Assembly (NCBI RefSeq): GCF_900110245.1
Contig: NZ_FOCZ01000025.1
Span: forward strand, 1-54,278
Source: Niastella yeongjuensis
GTDB taxonomy: Bacteria; Bacteroidota; Bacteroidia; Chitinophagales; Chitinophagaceae
DNA length: 54,278 nt
Reading direction: 5' to 3'
Numbering within the stretch: position 1 is the stretch's first letter; every line of letters begins with the position of its first letter. Shown in pieces: positions 36,752 through 46,700 of the stretch. The translations under genes were made by a program, and so were the position numbers. Below the pieces are notes generated by a model, which ran no database searches, was not told where the DNA came from, and saw only the letters and a list, made by a program, of their open reading frames with translations.

Positions 36752-37912
36752 ATGGCATCCGTAAACAGAAGAAATTTTATAAAGAATTCCGGTCTGGCTA
36801 CCTTACCTATGCTGGTGGCCAATCCTGTGTTGGCAATGGGAACTACCAATAATCAATCTGCCGCAGGTACGCAGGTCATTAAATTCATGGGTGATGGAGA
36901 AATGTTTGAACCTGTTGATTACCTGAACATCTTACAACAGGCAACCATTGTTCGGGATTCCTATGGCGCCGGTGGGTCGGTTGAGGCACTGGAAAAAAAG
37001 TTTGTAGAAATAACCGGGAAGGAAAAAGCGGTGTTTATGCCCAGCGGTACTATGGCCAACCAGCTGGCCATAGCGGTATTAAGTGGTGAAAACAGCAAAG
37101 TGTTTGTGCAGGATACCAGCCATATTTACCGCGATGAAGCAGATGCTGCCCAATCAGTTTATCAAAAACGCCTGATGCCCCTGGCAAAGGATGAACCTTT
37201 TTTTACAGCGCAACAACTGCAGGCTGCGGTAGAAGCCCTGCCATCGGAAGAAGTATTTAAAACCGGCGTGGGCGCCGTATCTATTGAAAACCCGGTACGC
37301 CGGAGCAACGGACGAATGGTACCCATTGAAGAGTTGCGAAAGATCAGCGCTTACTGCCGCGCTAACAACATAAAACTACACCTCGATGGGGCCCGGATCT
37401 ATATGGCGGCTGCCTGGTCGGGTATTTCTGTTAAAGAATATGCCTCCCTATTTGATACTATTTATATTTCATTGTACAAATACCTTGGCGCTGCCGGCGG
37501 CGCTATGCTTTGTGGTGATAAAACTATAATTGATAAAATGCCCCATCTGATAAAAGTGCATGGTGGCAGCATGTATGGCAACTGGAGCAATGCCGCTATG
37601 GCCCTGCATCGCCTGGAAGGTTTTGAAGGCCGGATGAAAAATACGGTGCAAAAAGCCAATGAGTTATTTGAAGCGTTAAATAAAATTCCCGGCATCACCA
37701 TAAAACCCCTGCCTGGCGGCACCAATATTTACAGCTTTGCTTTGTCGCCTAAGATAGAGATCACCAAACTAAGAGACGCATTAAACACCAACTATAACAT
37801 CCGCATCGGCCGGGTAAATGAAAAGAACGAAGGTTTTATTTCGGTAAACGAAACCCTGCTTTACCAGGATAATAACTATATCATCAACGCTTTTAAGAAA
37901 AGTATGGCATAA
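36752..37912 (+). CDS. Tat-exported threonine-aldolase-like PLP enzyme
   Basis: This 386-residue PLP fold-type I protein has an N-terminal twin-arginine-like signal: NRRNFIKNSGLATLPMLVANPVLA (two Arg at 6-7, hydrophobic run to about 28). The enzyme part has PSGTMANQLA, LDGARIYMAA (D212) and the Schiff-base Lys K243 in ISLYKYLGAAGG. These match the low-specificity L-threonine aldolase/beta-eliminating lyase group (GntR-like layout). It splits threonine or beta-hydroxy amino acids to glycine and an aldehyde. Export of a PLP enzyme in folded form is the typical reason for Tat use, but this family is normally cytosolic. The ATG at 36752 is chosen because it starts the signal; an earlier ATG at 36680 adds 24 residues. 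Confidence 0.85.
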   Translation: MASVNRRNFIKNSGLATLPMLVANPVLAMGTTNNQSAAGTQVIKFMGDGEMFEPVDYLNILQQATIVRDSYGAGGSVEALEKKFVEITGKEKAVFMPSGTMANQLAIAVLSGENSKVFVQDTSHIYRDEADAAQSVYQKRLMPLAKDEPFFTAQQLQAAVEALPSEEVFKTGVGAVSIENPVRRSNGRMVPIEELRKISAYCRANNIKLHLDGARIYMAAAWSGISVKEYASLFDTIYISLYKYLGAAGGAMLCGDKTIIDKMPHLIKVHGGSMYGNWSNAAMALHRLEGFEGRMKNTVQKANELFEALNKIPGITIKPLPGGTNIYSFALSPKIEITKLRDALNTNYNIRIGRVNEKNEGFISVNETLLYQDNNYIINAFKKSMA

Positions 37913-37918
37913 ATAAAA

Positions 37919-37942
37919 AACCTCCCGATAAACCGGGAGGTT
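37919..37942 (-). terminator. Terminator of the MFS transporter gene
   Basis: CGGGAGGTT and AACCTCCCG form the stem. The minus strand continues TTTTATTT, so it ends the minus-strand MFS transcript. Confidence 0.85.
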
Positions 37943-37969
37943 CAATATCATGCTAAAATCGATTTACGC

Positions 37970-39199
37970 TTATGCCGTTTTTTTCGACTGTTCTATATTG
38001 GGCAGAAACCCGGTGATAATGCCAAGCAAAGGTAAAAAGGCACATACCTTAAACACATAACCTACACTGGTCATATCAGCCAGTTTACCTAAAATGGCAG
38101 AACCAAGTCCACCCATGCCAAAGGCAAAACCAAAGAACAAACCGGCGATCATTCCCACCTTACCGGGTACCAGTTCGGTTGCATACACTAATATTGCAGA
38201 GAAAGCCGAGGCGAGAATAAACCCAATGACAATGGAAAGCACGCCTGTCCAGAACAGGTTGGCGTAGGGCAATAACAAAGTAAACGGCGCCACACCCAAA
38301 ATGGAGATCCAGATAATATACTTTCTTCCAAAACGATCGCCCAGCGGTCCACCCAGCAAAGTGCCTGCAGCTACCGATGCCAGGAAGATGAACAGGTGTA
38401 TTTGCGATTGCTGTACAGTGAGGTGGAATTTATCGATCAGGTAAAAAGTAAAATAACTGCTCATGCTGGCCATGTAAAAATACTTTGAGAAAATGAGCAC
38501 CAACAATATGGCCAAAGAAGCGATCACCCTTGACCGGGGTAATTGCAGGTGTGCTACCGGTGCAGCTACTTTGTTTTTCTTTCTCAGTTCCAAATGATCT
38601 TTATACCAGGCACCTACTTTTATCAATACAACAATAGCCAGGATAGCAACCAGTCCAAACCAAATGATGTTGAATTGTCCGTAAGGTACAACGATCAATG
38701 CGGCCAGCAGGGGCCCAATGGCAGCGCCGGCATTTCCTCCTAACTGGAAAATGGATTGCGCCAGTCCTTTTTTACCACCAGAAGCCAGGTGTGCCACCCG
38801 CGAAGATTCAGGATGAAAAACAGAGGAACCCATCCCCACCAGGCTTACACTAACCAGGATGGCTATAAAGTTGGAGGCCAGAGATAATGAAATAAGTCCT
38901 GTTAAGGTAAAGCCCATGCCTATGGCCAGTGAATAAGGGCGGGGCGTTTTATCAGTAAAATGCCCCACAAAGGGTTGCAGCAAAGAAGCGGTTAATTGAA
39001 AGGTAAAAGTGATCAATCCGATCTGGGTAAACGACAAATGATAACTATCCTTTAGAAGCGGATAAATAGACGGAATAACCGACTGCATCATATCGTTCAG
39101 CAAATGCGAAAAACTGATCGTAAACAGAATGGAATAAATAGTTGTTTGCGCCAGTGCTTTGGGATCAATAACTGCCGGGGTATTGGTTGTTTTCATCAT
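37970..39199 (-). CDS. MFS transporter, fosmidomycin-resistance (Fsr)-like
   Basis: This 409-residue protein has 12 predicted TM helices. The N-terminal SFSHLLNDMMQSVIPSIYPLL and the FHPESSRVAHLASGGKKGLAQSIFQLGGNAG motif are characteristic of the Fsr/fosmidomycin-resistance branch. Members export small drugs or sugar-like molecules. A GntR regulator lies upstream on the same strand, and both promoters share the ATCATCTGAT box, so drug-responsive repression is likely. The two start codons (ATGATG) are adjacent. Confidence 0.9.
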   Translation of the reverse strand: MMKTTNTPAVIDPKALAQTTIYSILFTISFSHLLNDMMQSVIPSIYPLLKDSYHLSFTQIGLITFTFQLTASLLQPFVGHFTDKTPRPYSLAIGMGFTLTGLISLSLASNFIAILVSVSLVGMGSSVFHPESSRVAHLASGGKKGLAQSIFQLGGNAGAAIGPLLAALIVVPYGQFNIIWFGLVAILAIVVLIKVGAWYKDHLELRKKNKVAAPVAHLQLPRSRVIASLAILLVLIFSKYFYMASMSSYFTFYLIDKFHLTVQQSQIHLFIFLASVAAGTLLGGPLGDRFGRKYIIWISILGVAPFTLLLPYANLFWTGVLSIVIGFILASAFSAILVYATELVPGKVGMIAGLFFGFAFGMGGLGSAILGKLADMTSVGYVFKVCAFLPLLGIITGFLPNIEQSKKTA

Positions 39200-39204
39200 A
39201 AATA

Positions 39205-39219
39205 ATCAGATCATCTGAT
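39205..39219. promoter_or_regulatory. Candidate GntR operator at the MFS gene
   Basis: ATCAGATCATCTGAT is a perfect inverted repeat (7-base arms, 1-base centre) located 5 bp from the MFS start codon. It shares the 10-base core ATCATCTGAT with the site at 39906-39918. Confidence 0.65.
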
Positions 39220-39236
39220 GTTTAAATACAAATCTT

Positions 39237-39905
39237 TTATTGCGATTTATGTCCGATAATTCTTTCAGCCGTATTCCAGGCCTTTTTGGTATCGTTTCCT
39301 TCAATGGCTTTGAGCAATTGTTCGTGTAAGTTTTGCGTTTGACGGAAATCGGTAGTATCGTTATGTATGGTAAGGAACCAGTTCTTTATCTGTACCGTTA
39401 AGGTTTTGTATAGATCTGCCAGGATCTCGTTTTTGGCAGCCACCGCAATGGCGGTGTGAAACCGGATATCTGCCTCAACACATTCTACCAGCTGGTTCTC
39501 TGCAGCCGCTTTTTTGCGTAACGCCAGCCAGTGCCTGATTTCCCTGAGGTCATCTTCTGTGCGGTTAACAGCCGCCTTTTCGGCGATCTTCATTTCTATC
39601 AACTGCCTTATTTCATCGATGTCTTTAAAATCAGCCCGTTTTAACCGTTGCGGCAATGGCTCCTTAATTCCTTCCGCTCCTTCTACAAATGTGCCCAGTC
39701 CCTGCTGTACCCGCAACAGGCCCGAATTCACAAGGGTTTTGATAGCCTCACGAATGGTAGAGCGCCCAACCCCAAAAGTTTTCATCAATTCGGGTTCAAT
39801 GGGCAGCTGTTCCCCGGTTTTATACTTCCCCAGGGCAATCTGTTGTTGCAATTGAGCAGCTACTTCGTCTGCCAGTGAACGGCGTGGAATTAAATTGTTC
39901 GTCAT
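39237..39905 (-). CDS. GntR/FadR-family transcriptional regulator
   Basis: This 222-residue regulator has an N-terminal winged HTH (about 8-75: LADEVAAQLQQQIALGKYKTGEQLPIEPELMKTFGVGRSTIREAIKTLVNSGLLRVQQGLGTFV). A C-terminal all-helical FCD ligand domain (about 90-220) has the metal-binding Asp/His pattern DIRFHTAIAVAAKN and EQLLKAIEGND. FCD regulators bind carboxylates or drug-like ligands. The ATG at 39903-39905 gives the correct N-terminus; a TTG at 39921-39923 would extend it by six residues over the operator. It is co-directional with the MFS gene and likely represses both. Confidence 0.92.
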   Translation of the reverse strand: MTNNLIPRRSLADEVAAQLQQQIALGKYKTGEQLPIEPELMKTFGVGRSTIREAIKTLVNSGLLRVQQGLGTFVEGAEGIKEPLPQRLKRADFKDIDEIRQLIEMKIAEKAAVNRTEDDLREIRHWLALRKKAAAENQLVECVEADIRFHTAIAVAAKNEILADLYKTLTVQIKNWFLTIHNDTTDFRQTQNLHEQLLKAIEGNDTKKAWNTAERIIGHKSQ

Positions 39906-39918
39906 ATCATCTGATGAT
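39906..39918. promoter_or_regulatory. Candidate GntR autoregulatory operator
   Basis: ATCATCTGATGAT is a palindrome (6-base arms, 1-base centre) located directly against the regulator's start codon. The core ATCATCTGAT is identical to that in the MFS promoter site. Confidence 0.65.
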
Positions 39919-39986
39919 TGCAAAGGTAACGCCTTCCTGCTAAATTCTCCTATTATTTAGGCATTTAACAAGTATTTACCCATTTA

Positions 39987-40012
39987 AACTAATTAATTAG
40001 TTGTTTAACTAA
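39987..40012. promoter_or_regulatory. Overlapping palindromes before the TonB receptor
   Basis: Two perfect palindromes overlap: AACTAATTAATTAGTT (39987-40002) and TTAGTTGTTTAACTAA (39997-40012, 6-base arms). They lie over and just upstream of the -33 region of the receptor promoter. They look like TetR- or MarR-type operators, but no such regulator is adjacent. Confidence 0.55.
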
Positions 40013-40023
40013 ACAAATAGTTA

Positions 40024-40031
40024 TAGGTTTG
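40024..40031 (+). promoter_or_regulatory. -7 element of the TonB receptor promoter
   Basis: TAGGTTTG matches TAnnTTTG with a TTG 20 bases upstream. It ends 4 bp before the ATG, so the mRNA would be nearly leaderless if this promoter is used. Confidence 0.55.
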
Positions 40032-40035
40032 TTGC

Positions 40036-42246
40036 ATGCAGCAGCTACTTCGATACACCCTGTTGATCGCGGGCCTGTACCTTTATTGTAATGCGAATGC
40101 CCGGCAGGACACAACCGGTACCAAACCGGCAGCGGATTCAACCAAAACAAAACAGTTAAAAACCGTGGTGATAACTGGTCAGAAACGGTTTATCGAACAC
40201 CAGCTCGACAAAATAGTAGTGAATGCCGGTGCCCTTGTTTCAACCGCAGGTGGCAACGCCATAGATGTGTTGAATACAGCGCCAGGCGTGTTGGTAGATG
40301 AAAACGGCGGTGTAAGTTTAAAAGGCCGCGATGGGGTAATTATTTATATCGATGACAAACCAACCCGGTTGAGCGGTACAGACCTGGTAAATTATTTGCG
40401 GTCGTTATCGGTTTCCATGATCGATCAAATTGAGTTGATGTCGAACCCCTCCTCCCGGTATAATGCAGATGGTGCCGCCATCATTAATATAAAGCTAAAG
40501 AAAATAAAAACCCACGGGTTTAACGGGAATGCAACCGTAGCAGCTTCACAAGGCCGTTATTCCAGGGCGAACAGCAGCCTGCTGTTTAATTACAGGAACA
40601 GGAACCTCAATATCTTTTCAATCGTGGGGTATGGCATCTATAAAGGCTACTTCAGTTCGAACCGGCAAAGGGTGTATACCTATCCCAATAATTTATTGTC
40701 TTATACGCTGTTTCAAAATGTAAACGAGATCCATCATGACCAGAGTTTTAATTATCACCTGGGCCTCGATTATTTTGTAAGCAGGAACACTACAATAGGT
40801 GTGTTATACAATGGGCTAACGGTGCCTTATAGAGAAACCGGTAAATACAATAACCAGTTTAACGGCAATTCAGACAAATCCGATTCGTCTGTTTTTTCAA
40901 ACAGCCGCTTTACAACCAACACCAATCGAAATGCCCTGAACCTGAACCTGCAACATTTTTTAACAGGGCGCCGCCGGGAAATAAACATTAACCTCGATTA
41001 CCTGCAATACAGTCAGCACGCCAATCAACACCTGGAAAGTGAAGTGCATCACCTCAATGATACCCTGACAACAATATCCGCATTGATTACTGAAAGCCCT
41101 TTTACAGCCACTATATACAGTGCAAAAGCCAATTACACCGATACGTTATTCACCAATATTAAATGGGAACAGGGCGTGCAGGCCATTTATTCAGAAAGAA
41201 ACAATACCAGCAACTATTTTAATCAATCGGGCAATGACCTGTCTCCGGATCTTCAGTTAACAAATAAGTTCCGGTACCGGGAAAATATAAATGCAGCTTA
41301 TATAACCCTGCAAAGAAACTTCAAGCGGTTTTCAGCGCAAGCCGGCTTACGGTTGGAAAGCACTGCCGGGAATGCCTTGCAATATAATATGGCTGCCAAA
41401 CCCGACACCTCTTTTTCCCTCCATTATGCCAACCTCTTCCCCACCCTGTACCTGATGTATAAACTAGACAGCAGCGGTAAAAGCTCATTGGGGTTTTCGG
41501 CAGGCAGAAGAATAGAACGGCCGAGTTACAGCGACCTGAATCCTTCTTCTTTTTATTTCGACAGAAATACAACCAACACCGGTAACAGCTTGTTGCAACC
41601 CGCCTTCAGCAATAACCTGGAATTAACCTACTCGCATAACCGGTTTACCGCTGGTATCAGTTATAGCCATACCAAAGGAATAATAACCCGTGGATTTAAA
41701 CAGGTGGGCGATGCTTTTATTTCCCTGCCCGTGAACGTTGATCAGTTTATAACTATGGGTACCAGCATAACCTGGACGCTCAATATTACCCACTGGTGGA
41801 CGGCAAACATCAACCAGGAATTCATCAACCGGCATTATAAGGGCGCTATTTTCAATGAAGGATTATATGCCGATAATAACCTGACCACTTTTTTTCTAAA
41901 GACCTATAACCAGTTCAAATTCAGTCATGGCTGGTCAGCCGACATTACCACCACCTACCGGAGTAAATTGTTATTGTGGCAAACGACAAACCAGTCCATT
42001 GGGCAGGTATATGGCGGGGTGCAAAAAAAGCTCAATGAAAAGGCCACCCTTTCCCTGTCTGGCAGTGATATTTTTCATACTTCAAAAACAAGAAGGCTGA
42101 CAAAAATCCAGTATGCGGAAGTTTATTATTATCTGCAAACCGACACCCAACGGCTCACCATCAGTTTCAGCTACCGTTTTGGGAAATCGATTAACCGGCG
42201 TGAACGGAAAACAGGTATTGAAGCGGAAGCAGGAAGGGTGAATTAG
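40036..42246 (+). CDS. TonB-dependent outer-membrane receptor
   Basis: This 736-residue receptor has a signal peptide (about 1-22). A plug domain (about 40-145) contains TVVITGQKRFIEHQLDKIVV and PGVLVDENGGVSLKGRDGVIIYIDDKP. A 22-strand-type beta-barrel of the outer-membrane beta-barrel 3 family follows. The usual N-terminal CarboxypepD_reg domain is missing, so it is a short form. It imports siderophores, vitamins or glycan fragments through TonB; the ligand is unknown because no SusD partner is nearby. It ends in a terminal basic/Glu-rich tail rather than a standard aromatic residue. Confidence 0.92.
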   Translation: MQQLLRYTLLIAGLYLYCNANARQDTTGTKPAADSTKTKQLKTVVITGQKRFIEHQLDKIVVNAGALVSTAGGNAIDVLNTAPGVLVDENGGVSLKGRDGVIIYIDDKPTRLSGTDLVNYLRSLSVSMIDQIELMSNPSSRYNADGAAIINIKLKKIKTHGFNGNATVAASQGRYSRANSSLLFNYRNRNLNIFSIVGYGIYKGYFSSNRQRVYTYPNNLLSYTLFQNVNEIHHDQSFNYHLGLDYFVSRNTTIGVLYNGLTVPYRETGKYNNQFNGNSDKSDSSVFSNSRFTTNTNRNALNLNLQHFLTGRRREININLDYLQYSQHANQHLESEVHHLNDTLTTISALITESPFTATIYSAKANYTDTLFTNIKWEQGVQAIYSERNNTSNYFNQSGNDLSPDLQLTNKFRYRENINAAYITLQRNFKRFSAQAGLRLESTAGNALQYNMAAKPDTSFSLHYANLFPTLYLMYKLDSSGKSSLGFSAGRRIERPSYSDLNPSSFYFDRNTTNTGNSLLQPAFSNNLELTYSHNRFTAGISYSHTKGIITRGFKQVGDAFISLPVNVDQFITMGTSITWTLNITHWWTANINQEFINRHYKGAIFNEGLYADNNLTTFFLKTYNQFKFSHGWSADITTTYRSKLLLWQTTNQSIGQVYGGVQKKLNEKATLSLSGSDIFHTSKTRRLTKIQYAEVYYYLQTDTQRLTISFSYRFGKSINRRERKTGIEAEAGRVN

Positions 42247-42267
42247 GGGAAGGACATTTATCTATAT

Positions 42268-43062
42268 TTATACCTCATCAAAATCCTGCACATGAAACCA
42301 TCCATCTTCTATGTACCGTATTAAATCAGCAATTGTACTATGTGGCGAAATGGTTAAATTATACATATTCATTACTTTTTTTCCATCTGTTTTGAATATT
42401 ATCGAATGAAAATGAAGCCCAATTCCTCCATGCTTATAGGATAACAGATAGTAATCACCATATTTGTATATATAACCAAGCTTTCTGTGAGGCCATAGGA
42501 ACGGGCCGGCATCACCAACACTAAAAAATGTCTTTGAGATGGTGAACTTACTGTCGTTTTTCTGATTTAAATAAGTTCTTACAAACCGGGGAAGTGTTTT
42601 ATATGATCTGATCCGAATACCGCTTTCTGAAAATGCTTCCACAATCGGCAAAACCGTATCCCGGTAAATCTGAAAATTGGAAAACTCATTTACTGTCGCC
42701 CGCCTCGAAACAACCAAATGATTAGCGTTTATAATCGCTTTACCATCTGTCATTAAAATTATAGAATGATAATGGTGCGACTTTTCCCGGTGGCTATACG
42801 TCAGGTTGTAATTGGTTCCGGATCGCCTTATATAAATAGCGTTGTGGCCTGCATTCGAGGCATTGAATAATTTATTGGCGACACCGGAACTTCCTTCTCT
42901 CAGGGCTACATAACTTTTAATAAATCCCGGAAGCTTATTATATGAAATATGTTCGCTATTGTGAAAGTCTTTTTCAATGGCTTCTATCAGGCTATCCTGA
43001 CTATAACCCCTAAGTGCTCCCAACAACATAAGAAGAAAAATAACATGCTTTCGCTGGGACAT
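42268..43062 (-). CDS. Secreted protein with internal duplication
   Basis: This 264-residue protein starts with a signal peptide (cleaved near GYSQ, residue 22). Two similar modules can be aligned by eye. Module A (about 41-130) has YNKLPGFIKSYV, YNLTYSHREK, HHYHSIILMTDGKAI and VVSRRATVNEFSNF. Module B (about 154-250) has YKTLPRFVRTYL, YYLLSYKHGG, LHFHSIIFKTDGKKV and TISPHSTIADLIRY. The shared core is H.HSII..TDGK. I recognise no family. It lies downstream of the RHS and immunity-candidate genes on the same strand, but 204 bp away, so a link is uncertain. Confidence 0.7.
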   Translation of the reverse strand: MSQRKHVIFLLMLLGALRGYSQDSLIEAIEKDFHNSEHISYNKLPGFIKSYVALREGSSGVANKLFNASNAGHNAIYIRRSGTNYNLTYSHREKSHHYHSIILMTDGKAIINANHLVVSRRATVNEFSNFQIYRDTVLPIVEAFSESGIRIRSYKTLPRFVRTYLNQKNDSKFTISKTFFSVGDAGPFLWPHRKLGYIYKYGDYYLLSYKHGGIGLHFHSIIFKTDGKKVMNMYNLTISPHSTIADLIRYIEDGWFHVQDFDEV

Positions 43063-43266
43063 CAGGGTACGATTTAGTTTTGTTTTCAGGGATTAATTAC
43101 CACCTGCGAATGTATATCGTGAAAACCAAATATGCAAGTCAGTTAACATAAAATATTAATATAACCCCTACCTGTAATTTCCGTTTTGTATAAAAACTTT
43201 TCCCGATAGCGTGATCCGGGCTGGCGACAAAAATCTATTATTGTGTCATTTTACCATTGGCGGAAA

Positions 43267-43749
43267 TTAAACCCGTTTAAAATCTACCTCATTAAATTCA
43301 TACTGAATACTGTCCTTGGCCAGCACCTCCAAATGACTATCGTACCCTACCAGTAAATAATGTTTAAAATTTTTCCTGGTGAGCTCCTGGTACCATTTTT
43401 CTTTGAACCATTCCGTGTTCTGCACTTCATAAAAGTAAGGATTGATACAAACACCATCCTTCCGGAATGCAGGGCCATAGGCATCCCAATCGTCTGTATC
43501 TTCCAGGAAGGTTCCATCAGGGGCTTGTATCAGGTAATCCTTATAGTTGGATTCCTCAAAATTGTAATTAAAGTACCTGCTTTCAGCAAAGGGTTCGAAA
43601 ATGATCCTGACCCTTTTTATTGAATCATCAGGTAATTTCACCACCGTGCTTGCGATCAGGGTTGATTGTGCCGATCCTTCTATAAAAATTTCATAGGCAC
43701 CTGCTTCCCAATTCACCGCAACGGGCACCAGCTTACGTTTTTCCTGCAT
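43267..43749 (-). CDS. Candidate immunity protein for the RHS toxin
   Basis: This 160-residue soluble protein has no signal peptide and is acidic and aromatic-rich (FEPFAESRYFNYNFEESNYKDY, EDTDDWDAYGPAF). It belongs to no family I can name. It starts 10 bp after the stop codon of the RHS gene, on the same strand, the usual place for a cognate immunity protein. Composition and size agree with immunity proteins, which are often acidic and fast-evolving. Function is inferred from position only. Confidence 0.7.
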   Translation of the reverse strand: MQEKRKLVPVAVNWEAGAYEIFIEGSAQSTLIASTVVKLPDDSIKRVRIIFEPFAESRYFNYNFEESNYKDYLIQAPDGTFLEDTDDWDAYGPAFRKDGVCINPYFYEVQNTEWFKEKWYQELTRKNFKHYLLVGYDSHLEVLAKDSIQYEFNEVDFKRV

Positions 43750-43759
43750 AATTGTTATT

Positions 43760-46700
43760 TTATTTACACCTTGTTATTGTCTCTTCATAACCAGACCCGT
43801 CTTTATTCCAGGTAAGATCGATGGAATGCGATGGTTTATCTTTTTTCAAACGCTTAGGCACCTCATCAAAAGGAACATACACTGCATACTCCGGATTTTT
43901 ACCGGCAATGGTCAGGGCAGCGAGGCCCCTGTTATTTAAAGTCACTACTTCACCGGTGGGTCTTTTTGTATAGGCGATCACCAACAGATCGGGACTCAAT
44001 TTATCGTTGCCTATAGCCTCTCCCACTGCCCTTACTGGTTGTCCCACAATTTCATCGGCCGCCTTGGAATATAAGGTACTAAACACGGGTGAACATCTTT
44101 CCTGGCCAAACATGATGTTGTCAGGAAAATGAGTGATCTCCCCTACCGAAAAGGGATCGAAATTAGACAACCCGAAGATATCAACTTTTATTGTTGGATC
44201 ATTTACATACCCATACAATTGCCAGCCACCCAATAACCTGATGGGATCCTGACTGATATAAACCCCTACTTCAGGATCGTAATATCGAAATCGGTTATAA
44301 TAAAGTCCCGTCTCCACATCTTCATATTGACCAGCAAACCGGAAAGGCAGTTCACCATTACGCCCCTGCAACAATTTCGTTCTGCCATAAATATCTAACG
44401 TTCCCGCCCATACACCTTTTCCTGCTGCATCATACATACAATAGGGCGTACCCAAATGATCACCTATAATGCTGTAGGTTTGTCCGTTTACCATTTTGGC
44501 AGCCAGTGAATGATATCCTTCATTAAAGATCCAGGTTATGGCATTGGTATTTTCAAAAGCATTGGCAGGATTCGGTTCCGCTTTGTCATAGGTAATTTCT
44601 CCCCATTCGCTTACCACCGCCTGAGGTTTTTCATTTACGGAGTATGTCCATTCATGTAATGGCTTATCATTGTCCCATACCCATCGGGTTATTGTACCGC
44701 CAGTTGTTTTGGAGATGCGGCGGCCCAGTGCATCATAGGCAAATACCACCTCCTTACCATCGGGCCGTATTACTTTTTTCAAATGTCCATTGGCATACCA
44801 TTCGTACGATGTTGTTTTGAAGGTACTCTTTTCGGTTTTACCAACCAGGTTCCCAACCTCATCGTACTTAAAAGTATATTGCTCACTTTCCAGCAAAGCG
44901 CCGGAGTTGTTATAGGTGCGAGCTGATTTTCCTGTGGTTTCATAAATATTTCCGGCAGCATCAGTTGACCTGTGCACAATGCGATTATCGGCATATTGCG
45001 CAAATACCAGGTTACCCAGCCTGTCATGTTTGAAATGTGTATTCCCCTGTGCAAGGGCGTCAAAAATATTAGTCAGGCGGTCATTAGCATCCCAGGTATA
45101 TTTTTTCCAGCTTTGTATTACGTTCGCCTTATGTACCTGGTGTTCATTGGGCCGGCCCGACTGATCGTATTGCCATTTGCTGGTCAGGCCGCCAGGTAAT
45201 AGTCTTTCTAGCTCCAGCCCTGCCTGGTTGTATTTCATTTGTGCTTCCCACAATAGCTCCTGCTGCTTTACCTGCATATTCGCTACCAGTCCCAGCTTAT
45301 TTCGCTGTAATTGAATGTCGGCACCCAGGCTACTCGTTACCTGTATGCGCTCACCGGTTTTATTATACCGACTTTGTACCTGGTATTCATTCTGCATTTC
45401 TGTTTCCACCAACCCCATCTTATTGCGGGTAAACGTAACCTGGCTGTGTTCATTGATCGCTTCCCGCAGGTTGCCATTTCTATCATACGAAAATAATTCC
45501 CAGCTGCCGTCTTCATGTTCTGCGCGAATAACGCGGCCGTTGGCATCATACTCGTAATTAGTAAAACGGCCATCGGGGCGAACGATCCTCACTATTCTAC
45601 CTGTAGCATCCCGTTCATAGGTGCGTTGCAAGCCACCAAACCCGGTTTCATTGACAATCTCGCCACGCTTGTTATAACGGAAAATAAAATGCCGGCCTGC
45701 TTCGTTTACCACAGCATTCAGCCTTTGTTCCGTATCATACAAAAAGCGCAGCTCCGTCTGTTGCTGTTTTTGTTTGGCCAGCTTTCCCAGCGGGGTATAT
45801 TCGTATTGTACGGTATAATGTTTATCTGCTGCCTGAACCACTTCCTCATACGCATTGTACGCAAGCTTTACCGTATTGCCGTCTGGCAGATAAATATTGC
45901 GCATGCGGTTTAATGGATCAAATTGAAACTGCCGCACATGGCCTGAGGTATTGGTAGATTGTATGCAGTTTCCCATTGCATCGTACTTCCAGCGCGCCAC
46001 CGATCCATCGGGCCATTGCAAACCGGCCAGGTTCTCGTCCTCATCATACTGCAGCAGGGTTTTACGGTTACCTGATTCAACAACTTCCGTTAATTGTCCT
46101 TCTTCATTATATTCATAGCTTATTGTTTTTCCGTAGGGATAATTTACAAATTGCAGACGGCGGGCTTCATCATACCCGAAGGTCTGGCTGCTGCCATCGG
46201 GATTAATGGTAAGAACGGGTTGATTGTATTCGTTGTAATGATATTGAATACTGTTTCCATCAGGGAATGTTTTTTCCTGTAACAGACCGCGGTCATTGTA
46301 AATGTACCCGGTGATATTACCGGCTTCATCAATTTCCCGGTACAGCTCAAAATCATCGGTATACTCCGTGTAGGAGTGATTGCCATAATGATCGGTTTGC
46401 TGTACACACAGGTTGTTCTCATCGAAATAATAAATAGTGGTCTCCCCCAGCGAATTGGTTACTTCATTATACCCCTCACCATATTGGATGAACCCTTCCA
46501 GAATACCGCCATCACCCCAGGTATGCACACAACGATTGGCATCATCATACTCCCAATAAAAAGACTGACCATTCCGATCGGTCTTTTTTATCATCAGGTG
46601 ATCGCGGTACTCCAGCTGAACGGCCTGATTCAACGCATCCTCAATAGTTACCAGGTCGCCTGATTCATTATAAGAATAACGAACCAATACCTGTTCAATC

